Shown: positions 33,198-46,157 of the stretch, piece by piece
Layout of the letters: every line of letters starts with the position of its first letter
Position numbering within the stretch: the stretch's first letter is position 1
The notes under the pieces: model-generated
Told to the model about the DNA's origin: nothing
Database searches by the model: none
What the model saw: only the letters and a program-made list of their open reading frames with translations
Source: Zychaea mexicana
Lineage: Eukaryota > Mucoromycota > Mucoromycetes > Mucorales > Lichtheimiaceae
Length of the DNA stretch: 64,000 nt
Direction: 5' to 3'
Assembly: GCF_025766255.1 (NCBI RefSeq)
Contig: NW_026516702.1
Location: 1 to 64,000 of the forward strand
Position numbers and translations under genes: made by a program

Positions 33198-33531
33198 TAA
33201 AGAAATGGCACACTCCCAAACAGTAAATGGGCTCTTAATCAATATCCTGACGATGTGATTGGCTGATATCGGAAGAACCTGTGTGCTCATCGGTTCGCCT
33301 GACCTTACTCACCACTACATTTTGAAGCAGAGCTACCACAAACCATATTAGTTTTATTTCTACATATTTACATTTTGGGAGCGACAAAAAGTCTGTGATT
33401 GCTCAATCGCAGCTCTAGCCGACCACCAAAACACTTTCGACCTCGCTTTTAAGGAATGCAAATAGCTACAAGTGTAAACGAGCCAATTACTGTTTGATAA
33501 ACCGTTTACACACCTCTTCACCGTTTTTATA
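33198..33531. other. Intergenic region upstream of MDM34
   Basis: Short promoter-type spacer between co-oriented genes; no other feature seen. Confidence 0.4.
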
Positions 33532-35193
33532 ATGGCATTTCGATTCAACTGGCCCGAATTCGATGCAGAGTTCTATGAAGAGGCACGTTCGCAGCTTGAG
33601 ACTGCATTAAACAAGGGCAACAAGCCAAAAAATATCGTAGACCACATTACAGTCAAGGAACTCCATATGGGTACTTCGGTGAGCGTTTATTATCTCTTTT
33701 TTTATATCGTTTCTAGTGCACGCCCCTATATTAATAAATCCTTGTACGCCTAGCCACCCGAATTGGAAATTCTCGAAGTTGGGGAACTTGCCACGGACAA
33801 GTTTCGCGGTATCTTCAAGCTGACATACGCAGGTGATGCGTACATTGTTCTTCAAACCAAAGTTCAGGTAAAAATATACGGACAGACGTACAGATAAGTC
33901 AAAGACTTATTAATGTTGTAAACTATGTAGGCAAACCCGATGCATGCCAAACGATCCGAGCTTCCTCGCCATACACGACCGAGTATTCTAGCTGCTGACC
34001 GCCCGTTGGTCGTGCCTATGCTTTTACGGATCAGCGATTTGCAGCTACGAGGAATCGTCGTTCTTGTCGTATCCAAAACTAAGGGAATTACACTCGTGTT
34101 CAAAAACGATCCACTCGAAAGCATCGTCGTAAGCTCGACATTTGACAGCATCACCAGTGTACGCAACTTTCTGCAACGAGAAATCGAAAAACAGCTACGC
34201 AACTTGTTCCAGGAAGATTTGCCCGTCATGATTCACAACCTCAGCCTACGGCATTTACAGAGCGAGCAGGAAAAGCAAAAGAAGCAGCAACAAGAGGAGC
34301 GGCTCAAACTAGAAAGATTAAAAAAGCTAGAAAAACGACGTTCAGCATCTTCGTCAATGTCTGTGTTCTCTGATCCGGGTCGCTTAAACACACCTTTCAG
34401 TCGAACACCAACGAACGTTCCAGGTGGAGATACCCTATCGATGCCAGAGCTGTTAACAAGACCTTCATTCCTAGATTCCATGTCCCACTACTATAGTCAA
34501 CAAAGCATGGCACCTGGGTCGCCACCTTCAGCACCAATATTTGGTTCATTCAGCGACCTGTACAATGCCGAGCACTTGGCAGCATTTTTAGAAGCTCAGC
34601 AACAACAATCGGAACCGGTCACTGTAGCCAATTTATCCACACTTAACGAATTATACAGCAAACGGTTTGCCGCCATGCACGATGACGACGAATTAGCTAC
34701 CCGAATGTTTTCTGACGATGAATTAGAGGAGGATGACGACGTAGTATCTTCAGTCAATGGTTCCTCATCTGTTCATTCAGCACCCATAGCTGATATTTAT
34801 TCAGACGACGTTGATGCGCCTTGGTATGTCACTGAAGGCCCTGGTTTACCGTCGTCAACGCCATCAGACCAGCCAGTGTTTATGGCACTCGACCAGGAAA
34901 TCGTCGTCAACCCTGGCGAAAATGCTCTAGCTGCCAAGCTTGCACAACTTGCTAGCAATAACCATACCCTTTCACCATTCGCGTATACTATAGATCACGC
35001 GACCTATCGAAGCCTTCCACACACTGGCAAGAAAATCGGGCCGATATCTCGCAATAAGAAGATACCAAAGCGACGCATCATTAGACTACAAATGTCAAAC
35101 AACAATACTTCGACATCTAATACTACAACTACCTCTTCTTCCACCATCTCGTCCCAACCTCCTTTTACTCCTCCTTCTAATGCGTACATTTAG
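33532..35193 (+). CDS. MDM34: ERMES subunit MDM34
   Basis: Exons 33532-33678, 33754-33867, 33931-35193; 507 aa. It begins [20 protein letters not shown] and continues [40 protein letters not shown] and [20 protein letters not shown], which is the SMP lipid-binding domain of Mdm34 almost verbatim. After about residue 200 the protein becomes low-complexity: a Lys/Glu/Gln helix ([20 protein letters not shown]), Ser/Pro-rich linkers and a Ser/Thr/Asn tail. Mdm34 is the mitochondrial outer-membrane component of the ER-mitochondria encounter structure that moves phospholipids between the two membranes. Confidence 0.95.
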
Positions 35194-35446
35194 TTTATTT
35201 ACTTATTCTTTTATACTTTATCTTTTCGAACTGCATGTTTTCTTTTCTCCTTGTACAAACCACTGTTTTTACCCGTATACGCACACACATACATATATCT
35301 TTTTGTCCATATAAATCAAGATTTATAAACGTTTTATACACAACACCAAACTCTTTGGTAGTTTAAAAAAGCATCAAATATTATACAGTGGAAAGAGAGA
35401 GAGGAAAAATTAAGGGAAGCAGGAGGCGAGATGAGATTTTCCTATG

Positions 35447-37982
35447 TTAATTATCACTTAAATCCATGGGCATAGCAGGAGTTGACCCATACCCGAGCAA
35501 CCACCACCAAATGGTTTCATAGCAGAACACAAACTGTCGTAGTGTCTGCACCATGCTCACACGCTGTTCTCGGAACCGCGAGATCGTATCGAACAGCAGG
35601 TCCTTGTCGGGTGTCCCTGTATTGGGCCGCGTCAGACGGTGGATAACAGTATCTATCGCGCAAAACGCTCCAGAGCGGCCACAACCAGCAGAGCAGTGAA
35701 CAACCATTGGACCAACATGTTCTTGTTGTGTTTCGTACAAGACTTGAGCTTCGTCTGCTGCCGCAACAATCTGCAGCGTTCCTTCAGGAGTGTCAGGAAC
35801 TCCAAAATCCATCCATCCCGTATACTGCAACTGGGTGACTGTGCGTCGTGTATTGTTTGATTGATGTTGCACGAGCAGCTGCCGGATAATAACAGCATCA
35901 TCTTGATCATCTTTCCGAACAGGGCGTACAGTTTCTGAGAACAAGGTGACGGTGACACACCCATACCGCGTGGGCGAATTGACCTTGTCAGGCCAATATT
36001 GATGGCATTTTACCTTTGAGAAAAAGAGGCAAATTAGGTGAGATTGATAGTACCAACTAAAAAAACAAAAACGTTACCTTATTCATTTCTTCTTGTTTAG
36101 TTAGCATCACTATAACGTAAGAATTTTGCTCCACCATCATTTGCCAAAAGTCGGCAAATGTGTCCGGCAAAGGACCTTGAGTTGAGATGTAGCGTCTAAA
36201 TTCTTGCTGACCTCGAGCAGAATGTGCCTGCATGCACCTCAAAGAAGCTTGACTGACGTGTGAGTCATCCACACCATCAGCTGTGTCTCGCGTATACTGT
36301 ATATAGCTAGCGTTGATATAATCGGTTGCATCATTTCGTGGGCTCGCTAGCTTGACACGTGTATACTCTATTTGTACACAATGACATCATTAGTTTGTTC
36401 CATCGGTACTACAAGCTAATGCGAAAGGAAAAACCTTACCAAACGGCCATATATTAGTGTACCGGTTCAATGTTCCTCTTTCGATACCGGCAACAATGCT
36501 CAAAGGGAATTCACTGGAAGTTGTGCTTGTATGCTTGGAATGATAAAGCATGATATTTTGTAGTCGTCTTTGTTCAACTCGTTCCAATTTCTGATGATTG
36601 ACGATGTATAGGCACAACGTACAAAGTCAAAATCAATATCTTTAATTTCATGCAAAGAAACGTTACCAAACTTTACCTCGTACATCTCCGCCAATGATTT
36701 CGGTCCCGATTCGTCAACAATAGTCTGCCGTAGCCATCGTGGTACAATGAAGTGGCCATTTTCATCGACATGAGTCACATTATCCACAGAACGAGGCCGC
36801 TTTGCTTCAACAATACCAGTCTCTGTGTTCTGGCTGCAATCGCGAGGGAGCCGGATAGAAAATCGCTCGCGAATAGGTCCGTGAGATAACTCCATATTTT
36901 GTCGGATGTTGGAAAAAAAAGGATTAAAGGCATGGTTTTCAAACTGCGGCATCGGTGCCGTAAAGGGGCCCATTTGAGTGTTGCTGCGGTTCGCTGCTGC
37001 CGGTGCTGCTGCTTCCGGGAGCTTCAATGAAAACGGTTTCGCACCCTGGGGTTTGCTAGCTTGGGACTGCAATAGCAATTGAGGAAGTGACCCACTTGCT
37101 CCGCGGCTTGAATCTGAAGCTGCTTCACATTCGTCTGGGAAAATGGTTGAAAAAGTATCAAATCCGCCTAGTACAATACATACGTAATTAACTTCTTGGA
37201 CGCTCTCTTCTCTCTAGTCTCTCCCTAAATTCGTTTGTGTGTGCAATTCCAATACCTTTCAAGTAGAGAAGTTGCCCCTTGTATCCAGCTTGGCTTAATT
37301 TCGTGCTCATATAAGATGCTGCACAATTTTCAGGAAGATTCTGCGATCCATGGTCGTACATAATGATCTTGTCCATTGACTGCCATCGTTCAAGTCGCTT
37401 TCTATCCGACTCTTGTACGATTGCTTCGTACACTCTGTCCATGGTAAACGTCGGCCGTTTTAGGATGGTGTTGGGAATAGATATGTTGATTGCCGTTCGT
37501 ATCCGTCCATGGGAGTACTGGACAAATGACCGTGTATCAAGGAGAAGAGTTTTGTCGATACCGCCTTTGTTGGCAAGTATACTGTGTAGCTGTCTAGGCT
37601 CTAGTGGGCTTGCTTGCTGCTGTTGCCGTGGACTTTGATTATTATTGCTGCAACGCAGCATACGTCGGTTTGCCAGAGTGCTGCTGCTGCCACCGCCGCC
37701 ACTGTTAAGTTTAAAGCCACTCTTTTCAGTTATGGGAGGTGTTGAAGGGCTATTCATGGAGAACCCTGGCTGATTTGCATGGCGAGTTCGAATGGCATTA
37801 AGAAAATCTTGGTGAATCATAGGATCCACTGGTGCTGTAAAATAAGGCGTGGTAGATCCGCTATTGTTGCCTGTCGTTGCATCGTTGTTGCTCGAGGACA
37901 GTATGCTCGGCATACTGAGTGGTGTAAAATATGAGTCATTGTTCTGTGTTCGATGTGAAGGCGATTCAAAAGTAACGCTCAT
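35447..37982 (-). CDS. Rhodanese-like plus protein-tyrosine phosphatase protein (MAPK phosphatase type)
   Basis: Exons on -: 37193-37982, 36677-37167, 36440-36590, 36078-36367, 35447-36013; 762 aa. The N-terminus is Ser/Asn-rich. A rhodanese/Cdc25-like domain follows ([20 protein letters not shown], then IIMYDHGS at the active-site loop, with Asp where Cys would be, so likely inactive), then a linker and a classical PTP domain: [65 protein letters not shown] (WPD loop) and the P-loop [12 protein letters not shown] with the nucleophilic Cys and Arg. This layout is that of yeast Ptp2/Ptp3 and fission-yeast Pyp phosphatases, which turn off stress MAP kinases. Confidence 0.9.
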
Positions 37983-38381
37983 TGTTGAAATAGAAATCAG
38001 ATTGCGTTGAGCAACTAAAGAAAGAGCTGCCTGAATCCTTTCTTCGTATCCAGCACTGAGATCGAATCAGAGTTGTACTATGATGTCATAGGCGATTCAC
38101 TCCCACCAGCTAAAACGAGCTATCCTTTTGCCTACAACAGCTGTAATAGCTGCTATTCGAAACAGGATCAATGACGCTTTATATTAGTGCATGTATTTGA
38201 TTGATGATGGAGAGACTTCCTTATTGGTGAGGCTTGGCCAGAAAGCGTAACTACCAATCGACAAGAGAAAACATATATGACCTGGGTTAGCTTGAAAGCA
38301 AGTGATGAAAAGTAAATTTCATTCCCTCCGTCTGTCTCTAAATTTAGAAACCTCTTTGCATTTCTGTACCAACATATTAAA
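37983..38381. promoter_or_regulatory. Bidirectional promoter region (phosphatase / LENG1 homologue)
   Basis: About 400 bp separates divergent start codons at 37982 (-) and 38382 (+). No specific element recognised. Confidence 0.45.
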
Positions 38382-39521
38382 ATGAATATCCTGCCACATA
38401 AAAGGTGATCCTCAAATGACCTGATGAATTAATTGAATCAGCTATTTAACAAAATTAGTATAGCTGGAATGTGTACAATAAAAAGAATATCGAGAAAGTA
38501 CGCCGCGATGAGGCCAAGGCCCGGGAAGAAGAACAACTCAAAGCAGAAAGGGCTGCACAAGCTGTAAGTTAAGAATGTACAACATTACTAGCAAAGTGCA
38601 GACATTGCTCATACTCTTTTACATACAGGAAAGCGAAGCTCGTTTAGACCTACTAAGAAAACGCGCACTAAAAAAACAAGAGCATGTGCGATCTACTTCA
38701 AATTCTTCTCTCGTACCACAGCCTTCAACAGCACCACAACATATCAATCTTTTCGAAGAGGTTTGTCAACCGGTCGTTTGCTGCGTTTGTACTTCCTTTC
38801 AGTTTCCTAAGTGCATAATACTTATATAGGAAGCGAAAGAACATGCTGAGAACGAGGAACATCTTGCAGAGCAAAAGGCAAAAGAAGATCAATGGGAGCG
38901 ACAAGTTACAATGTATCTTGACAAGGATGTAAACAAAGGTACTCCATACCTACTATAGTTTAGCCTGGTATTTCTCTAACCCTGAGCTTATAGAATCTAC
39001 ACCTTGGTATGCTATTAAGGAGTACGATCGCTACGGAAATTCATCAAAAGATAGCAAGAAAGGGAAGCATGACAATTTAAAGGATGAGAGGAGAAGGAGA
39101 AGGAAAAGGAAACGAGACCCGATTAAAATAAATGAAGATCCGTTGGTGGAAATACGCAGTAGCTTGTCAAAAAGAGAAGAAAAACGCAAGGAGCGCTATT
39201 CGCGGATTATGAAGAAAGATAAAAAAGAGGTAGGCATTTTGATTTGTCTCTTGGGTCCATGGAACTTACTTCTTTTTTTTATATATATAAAAGAAATCCT
39301 CCATGAAGTCAACTTCAGCGTCACCATCCATCGAAGCACTGCGAGCACAACGACTAGAACGCGAACGCAAGGAACGTGCTAGGACAAAATCATACATCTA
39401 TGGTGAGGTTCAAGACGTAAAGCCTCCAGTCGAGGAAGAGCGATATTCTTCTCAATTCAATCCCACCGATACTGCAGAAGCCAGAAAAAGTCGACTGCAT
39501 CGCCGTCAGCCTTATCGCTAG
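38382..39521 (+). CDS. LENG1-homologous protein (N-terminal CIR domain)
   Basis: Six exons: 38382-38404, 38464-38563, 38629-38760, 38830-38938, 38994-39229, 39294-39521; 275 aa. A 23-nt first exon encodes MNILPHK and is completed by the next exon to MNILPHKSWNVYNKKNIEKV, followed by RRDEAKAREEE, the conserved N-terminus of LENG1/CIR-domain proteins. The middle is a charged coiled coil with NLFEE; the end (LRAQRLERERKERARTKSYI, RYSSQFNPTDTAEARKS) matches the LENG1 C-terminal YNSQFNP block. The family is associated with spliceosome components; function is poorly known. Confidence 0.85.
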
Positions 39522-39819
39522 CTCAGCTAGCAATTGGTGAAGAGGACAATGATTATAATCCATTATTGATGGTCACGTTTTGACGCACTTCCAGCAAACC
39601 GCATTGTATATGATACTTTTAATTAGCGTTGTCTCACGTTTTACAAAGTCTCATCTTGGATAATATTCTTTCGCAAGTGATCAGAGCTGGATGCAATGAT
39701 ATATCAAACATTCCTAATTTCGAATTTACAATCTTTATCAGAGCCATAGTTGGGCTCGTCCTTCAAACACCAATGGATTAGTGGGTGGTGACAAAAACAC
39801 TCAAAAATTCCATTATCTT
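39522..39819. other. Intergenic region
   Basis: Convergent spacer between the LENG1 homologue and the decayed P450. Nothing recognised. Confidence 0.35.
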
Positions 39820-41195
39820 TAGGTAGTTTTCTAGATCGAATCGTGATGTTGCAACGCGTGATTATTTCCGCGATATTTAACTTGATCTCGTTGACGGCAA
39901 AGAAGCACCCTTGACACGCATGTACCGAGAGTCCAAAGGTAAGGAGCTCAATCCAATGGAGGAACTTTGCTTGTCATCAGTATTCACAAATCGATGTGGG
40001 TCGAACTGGTCCAGCGGTAACGATGAATTTCTAAGAGACGCCGTCTCCGTAGCTATGGCCGGATTGGAGTGTGCATCCAGCGCCGCTGTAATCACAAAGC
40101 TACCGCGAGGTATAGTTTCAGCGGTTGACAGTGAAGCATCCTGCATTGTCCTGTGTGGGTTGCTAGCACCGAAGATTTGAACCGGAACACTTCGCGCAAA
40201 AAGGAGTCCAAAAGCCTTATTTCAACAACAGTTTCCGGCGTTCTTTCGTCTAATTGCTCGATTTCTGTACGAAGTCCTTCGACTAATGTAGAGTTGCAGG
40301 CAAGTTCGAACAATGCAACTACAATATACTGTACTGATGTATGTATACTGGCCATTGCAGTGTCGGGAAAATGGTATGCGGTTTCTTCGGGTGTGCGCTG
40401 TCCACCTTGAGGTTTCGGCATGTTGAGTATTATTGACATCATGGTCGGCTCATCATTCTGTATGGATTTTCCGGTTTGGATTTGCTTCAGCTCAGGAACT
40501 AGTGTGTCCATGACCAAGTCAAGTACATGCTCTACGGAAAGATACCGCCTTACAATAGGCTTTGCGATCCATTCGGGAAGTAATGAAAACACAAAACCGG
40601 ATTTGATAACATTCTTTGTAAAATTGGCTGTTTCCTTGACGAAGACTGGGTTGCTGGCAGCATTGCTACCTGCAAAGCAAAGACATATTATCTGGGACAC
40701 ACTCGGCGTAATAATATCTGCCACCTGTAGTGTCTTTTTTTCGCCTGGACGAAGGTTGAGGTGTTCGTTTAGTGCTATGCTCGTTCTTAGCTTTATACGC
40801 TCAGAAAGATCCCGATTTGATGAGCTTTAAGATTTTGTTGGAACCTGTATACGATTAATTGAACCAAAGTCAGTTAAAAGAAAGCAATTGTGATATCCTC
40901 TTGTAAACAACCTGGGTGCTTATCACGAGGACCGAGTTTTTCACTCCCGAATTTATGCTCGTAGGCAATCTTATTGAAGCGATCGATTGGGGCAATGTCT
41001 CTATGTGTGTCACGAAAACTGTATACTCTGGGATTTTGGTATACTTCACGAATTAGTGCGCATATGACCACATAGAGCTCCCGACCTAAGATCTTGATGT
41101 GAAAGGTAGTCCTCGTCCCTCTCTGCAGCGATAATTAAACGCGAGCCCTGGGCGAGCTTTATAGCATGGCCTAAAAAAGGGAAACTACCAGACGC
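39820..41195 (-). pseudogene. Decayed cytochrome P450
   Basis: Fragments of one P450 lie in different frames on the - strand: N-terminal VSFPFLGHAIKLAQG and FHIKILGRELYVV (41070-41195), then 40092-40830 (KKTLQVADIITPSVSQI, FTKNVIKSGFVFSLLPEW, an acidic helix and SFLREVFRF in place of the E-x-x-R helix), then 39877-40146 with IPRGSFVITAALDAH and QFDPHRF, and finally the haem segment FGLSVHACQGCFFAV (about 39880-39935). That last motif normally reads FGxGxHxCPGRFFA; here the second Gly, the Pro and the Arg are changed. Frame breaks occur between pieces. It belongs to a fungal P450 family different from the intact gene at 42770. Confidence 0.8.
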
Positions 41196-42769
41196 TTACT
41201 TCGGACACCAATCATTGTCTGCCAGCCGTCGCTCACCTGCATGAAACGTAAGCAGCGATCAACATGGATACCGTCGTTAATTCAAGGTGTTTCCGCTCGG
41301 CAAAAGTCGCGCATTGATGTTTTGACAATTCCATTAAGAACAAAGTAAGGAAATTAGTACTATAACACCATATCGTTGAAAAGTGTCCATTGCGTCGTAA
41401 TAAAGTGCTTGAATTTTCTAGCTCCTTTAAATGTAGCTATCATGTCGTGTTGCTGTTGCGTTGTCGTGTACATACCCCTAATTTTCGAAAGATGCTTCAA
41501 ATAGAAGCAGCATGCCCCTAGAAATTATGCACATCATACTAGCTCCTGAGTAATACAAAGCAATGATACAGAGTTATCATGGTGCTACCTCGGATGTGGA
41601 AAGCTGTACAAAGTGTTTGCAAACAGAGACTCAAATATTGAAATGATCGACCGATAAGCACCACTTGCTTCAAATGCCCCGATAACGGGTTAAGACGGAG
41701 CGATACCAAGCTGATACCTTCTTTCTGATGGCATGAAGCAAATGAAATAATATCTTCAAAAGAGAATAGGCTTTAATTGACCTTCCTTTTGTATTTTACA
41801 GTATTGAACTTCCATCAAATCAACTGCTATAAGTACGTATCTTTTTCAAAAATATCAACATGAGTATAAATTTACCAAGAAGTTATTATATGATTTCCGG
41901 TAGTAGGACCAAGGAAGTACCAGCTATTTATAAGAACGCTACGTTTCGTTGTAGCATTTTCGTTAATTCTTATGTATTACTACATGGCTCTTGGAACAAT
42001 AATTATAGTTGATTTCTTGTACCGTATGTAAATATCGATCATTAATACAAATGATCGTGCTTGGCTCTCTACATATGATCCAGCTGAGTAACGCTCCCCA
42101 ATGCATACTCGCTGATAATTCTGGCTCATTAATGTCTTGTGGCGACAAAGAGACACTGCTCTCACAGGGATTGTGCATACTACTATGCAAAAACGCCTTC
42201 TTTTAGGAGGCAAATGTACAAGTGCGAAACTGTTAATCATGCATTTCGATCCCCTATTCTACGTGATTTGACGAAAGCGGAAGCATTTTGTACAAAACAT
42301 CACACTAATACACAATGAATGATGCTACTAAAATATTTGAGTTGTTTCACTGTTCTTTTATGGTATAAAGTAAGAATGCTGTGGTTGTAAGTATTATTAT
42401 TTCCCATGACATAACAATTGATAAGTAAACTGTAGCACTCCTTTTCGAAGAATGGACGTTTCAATTGCTGGTTAAGTCGATGATACGTATTATCCTGCAC
42501 TGCCCCTTTTTCCGGTTTTAAAGGAATATCATGCATGACCGGGTACCTGTCTGCAGTGCTGTTGAACTTACATTAGCGCAAATACTCAGTCATTTTGTCT
42601 TGATGATGGGCTTATCACTTTGTGCAATGCTTGTAGCTTGTGAAATTATCTCAATCCACTATTTATGCAAACTGAATCTACATACTTTACTACTTATTCT
42701 GCTTGGGCAATGAGTAATAAATAGGGGCCAGCGTCTTACCCTGTCCTTTATCTTCTGTGTTTTCCGCTC
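41196..42769. other. Gene-poor region, 1.6 kb
   Basis: AT-rich, with no ORF that shows domain signatures on either strand. It includes the promoter of the intact P450. No repeat or RNA gene recognised. Confidence 0.5.
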
Positions 42770-44912
42770 ATGCTACTAATTTACACTGTATCAGCACTTG
42801 AATCCTTAAAACATGCCATGGCAGAGTACAGATGGCTAGTTCGTCTAGCGACTACGACCACAATTTTGTACTTCTTATATAAAAAAGCTACAAATCCGCC
42901 GGCCAACATGCGTCACATACCTCGGGCTAATCTTTTTGCTGTGATTAAGGCATTTGTAAACGGAAAACCGGTCGACCAGATAGCTCAAGAAATAACCCTT
43001 CCAGCTGCCAACCAAACGAGCCACGGACTCTATTTTGTAAGTCAGGCCATCTTTTACTGTGATAGACGAATTTGTATTTATACTTCTCAAAAACCCTTAG
43101 CGTCTTCATTTCTTTGGCTGGAGCGTATGTGTTACACGTCCTGAAACAGCGAAATATCTATTGATGCATACCGGTGAGCAGAGGCTGAACATCACTCTTA
43201 CGATATCTTGGGATGAACTAACAATACATTTCCTCTGTAGATATCTTCCCGAAGTTAAGCACTACGCCAGCTCAACATGCTCGAAGGGGTACCGTTGTAG
43301 GGAAATTGTTGCTTGGAGAAAACGTTGTACTTCTGGCTGGAAAAAGTTGGAAAGAACAGCGCAAGGTACGCTTATTATAACAGTGATTGCAAAAGATGTA
43401 ACGTCAATACTAATTGAAGTAATAGATTGTCAGTCCGGCCTTTCAACGCTCTTTGCCTGTGCAAGTTTTTGGCAAGCTTACGCAAAAAATGGTCGATATA
43501 ATGAGTAAAGAAATGGGAGCGATCGACGTGTATGATATTACTCAGCGGTGGGCACTCGACGTTCTAGGCGAAGCCGCGTTTGGGTTTCACTTTCAAGCAC
43601 TTGAGGATCGAGACAATGAATGGGTCACCCGATATAATTATATCATCGAATCTGCGCAAAAGCCACTATACTTCATTTTCCCTTCAATCGAACGTCACTT
43701 TTGGTCGTGGATCCCGGAGCGTAGAAAAGCACATCAAGAAGTATCAAAGTTTCTGAACATGATGAGCAAAATGGTCCAAGAGAAGCGCGAAGCACTGGGC
43801 AAGACAAGTACAGATCAGCCTTCGATACGCGAAAATGAAAAAGATTTGCTGACTTTGATGATTGAGGCTGAAAGGGAAGGCCAAGGTCGCTTGACGGACG
43901 AGGAACTACTGGTAAGATAAGAACCGAATAAAGTATGGGAGGACCTAAGAGCAATGCCTTATTCGTAAGTAATACTAATCCATATCATACTAAAAAATTA
44001 CAGAGTAACCTTTGTATGTTGTTTTTGGCTGGACACGAGTCGACCGCTTCAGCTGTTTCGCTTATAATATACCATTTGGCTGTGCATCCTGTATGTTACA
44101 TACTGCTACTTTATTGGTATATAATGGCAACACTAATCGATTAGATGTATGTATAGGACATACAACAGCGTGCTCGGGAAGAGGCTATACGCATTTTCGG
44201 TGACAATGCTGATATCCTTCCTACAATCGAACAGACACGGGAGCTAAAATACATCAACATGGTTATTAAAGAAGTAATTGTCCTTTTCTTATGGCATTGT
44301 TGTAGTGTATGTTACATGTACTTTTTATTTACTCCTATTTACACCAGACTTTGCGAATCAGCTCTCCTGGTGTAAGTATGATGCCACGTGTCGCTTCTCA
44401 AGACACCGAATTATCAGGCGTTTTTATACCCAAAGGAACACGACTTGCAATCGATATGTATGACTTACATCATAATCCAAAGGTAAGAAATATATTGGAT
44501 GAAGTAACTCCGTTTCGTCGATATTGCTACTTTGCCTAGTAATCACAAAACCCTCTTTACATAGGTATGGAAGAATCCAAAGCAGTTTGACCCCGAGCGC
44601 TTTGCCCCAGGTGGTGAAGCAGAGAAGTTGGGTGGCATGCCGTGGGCACCGTTTGGTGGTGGAGAGCGTCAATGTGTCGGCATGAATTTCAGTTTGATAG
44701 AGCAGCGCATTTCGGTTTCTATGCTTTGTAAGTTGAAATGATCTTGTTTATTAGCTTTTCTGCTTGCTGGTGATTTACTAATGATTTATTAAGTGAGAAA
44801 GTACGAGTGGTGTTTACCGGAAGACTCAATCCACAAAGAGAAGCTAGTGACACGAGCTGCTGGTATCATCAAACCGTTGGACCTTTTTGTATTATTTACA
44901 AAGCGCTATTAA
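42770..44912 (+). CDS. Cytochrome P450 monooxygenase
   Basis: Nine exons: 42770-43036, 43101-43173, 43241-43365, 43426-43911, 44004-44090, 44157-44273, 44348-44482, 44565-44727, 44794-44912; 523 aa. An N-terminal hydrophobic anchor (about residues 24-38) precedes RHIPRANLF. P450 landmarks: WKEQRKIVSPAF (helix C), FLAGHESTAS (I-helix A-G-x-E-S-T), KETLR (E-x-x-R), FDPERF, and FGGGERQCVG with the haem-ligand Cys. It resembles CYP3/CYP4-like microsomal enzymes; zygomycete genomes carry many of these (for example CYP509). Substrate unknown. The reductase partner is not in the window. Confidence 0.93.
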
Positions 44913-45299
44913 ATCTACGACAAGAGCTTGCCGTTTTATCATAGAAACGTTCCTTCTTATATGATGGATATTTGCTACGCTGTTCACTCTCCTTTTCTCC
45001 TTGTTAATGAGCTTTAATAGGCAGCCGCCATTGACTTTTTCTTACATATTATACCCTCTTTCACCGTCGTCTTCATTTATCAGTAGTTACACTGACAATA
45101 ATTGCCGATATTTATTATTACAGGATGTTGTTCAAGAAGAGCTATAATTAAATAACATTAACATAAGATTTCATATGCTGTATCTTTGATACGCAATTCT
45201 TTTCGGTGATGGATAGATACGGCCGCTACTTGTCAGACGACCACAGCAAATAAAATGAGTGCTGCTTGATTTTCAACGCCGAAAAACGATTAATGAAAT
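44913..45299. other. Intergenic region
   Basis: Spacer between P450 and ARL2, both on +. No feature recognised. Confidence 0.4.
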
Positions 45300-46101
45300 A
45301 TGGGCCTGTTGACCATTTTAAAAAAGATCAGAACTAAAGAAAAAGAAATCCGGATTCTGATGCTGTAAGTAGGCAGGGTCGACTAGTGTTTAAACTTTCG
45401 AACTGACTTGGCATACATGGTATAGCGGTCTGGACAATGCCGGAAAAACTACGATTTTGAAGCGCATTAACGGCGAACCGATCGACACAATCTCACCAAC
45501 ACTAGGATTCAATATCAAAACTTTACAGCACGACATGTATGTAAAAGTATCTATACAATAAGAGAATGTCTCAACATGGCTAATAACGCGGAAACCAGGT
45601 ACAAGCTGAATATATGGGACGTAGGCGGGCAAAAATCAATCCGGTCTTACTGGCGAAACTATTTTGAACAAACGGATGCGCTCGTATGGGTCGTTGATTC
45701 TGCCGATAGACTCCGGCTTAGAGACTGCAAAGAAGAATTGGCCCAGTTGCTGCAGGAGGAGGTAGAGTTGTTTAACAACGGCGTGTTTATATCTATTCTT
45801 AGCTAATTGTGTGAACTATAGAGATTGGCAGGGGCGACATTGCTTGTGTTTGCAAATAAGCAGGATCTTGCAGGTGCCTTATCTGAGCAAGAGATACGGG
45901 AGGTATGTTGTATGTTGTATGATGTTTGAAGTTGGTTGCTTTTCTTTTCTGACGCAACGGAAACAGGCTCTGGAACTCAGTAATATTAAAAGCCACCATT
46001 GGGCCATCCAGACATGCAGTGCAGTTACTGGTGAAAACTTACTGAAAGGGATGGATTGGGTAGTGAATGACGTAGCATCACGAATTTACATGCTAGAATA
46101 A
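45300..46101 (+). CDS. ARL2: ADP-ribosylation-factor-like GTPase ARL2
   Basis: Exons 45300-45364, 45426-45536, 45599-45761, 45822-45902, 45967-46101; 184 aa, exactly the usual ARL2 length. It starts [20 protein letters not shown], with Gly2 that is not typically myristoylated in ARL2, then GLDNAGKT (P-loop), [10 protein letters not shown] (switch I), [18 protein letters not shown] (switch II), NKQD and [19 protein letters not shown]2 (yeast Cin4, fission-yeast Alp41) works with tubulin cofactors in tubulin folding and microtubule integrity. Confidence 0.94.
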
Positions 46102-46157
46102 AAATACTTTGTCTATACACAATTTTATTACTAATTACAAAAGGTGTGTCATGCTAT

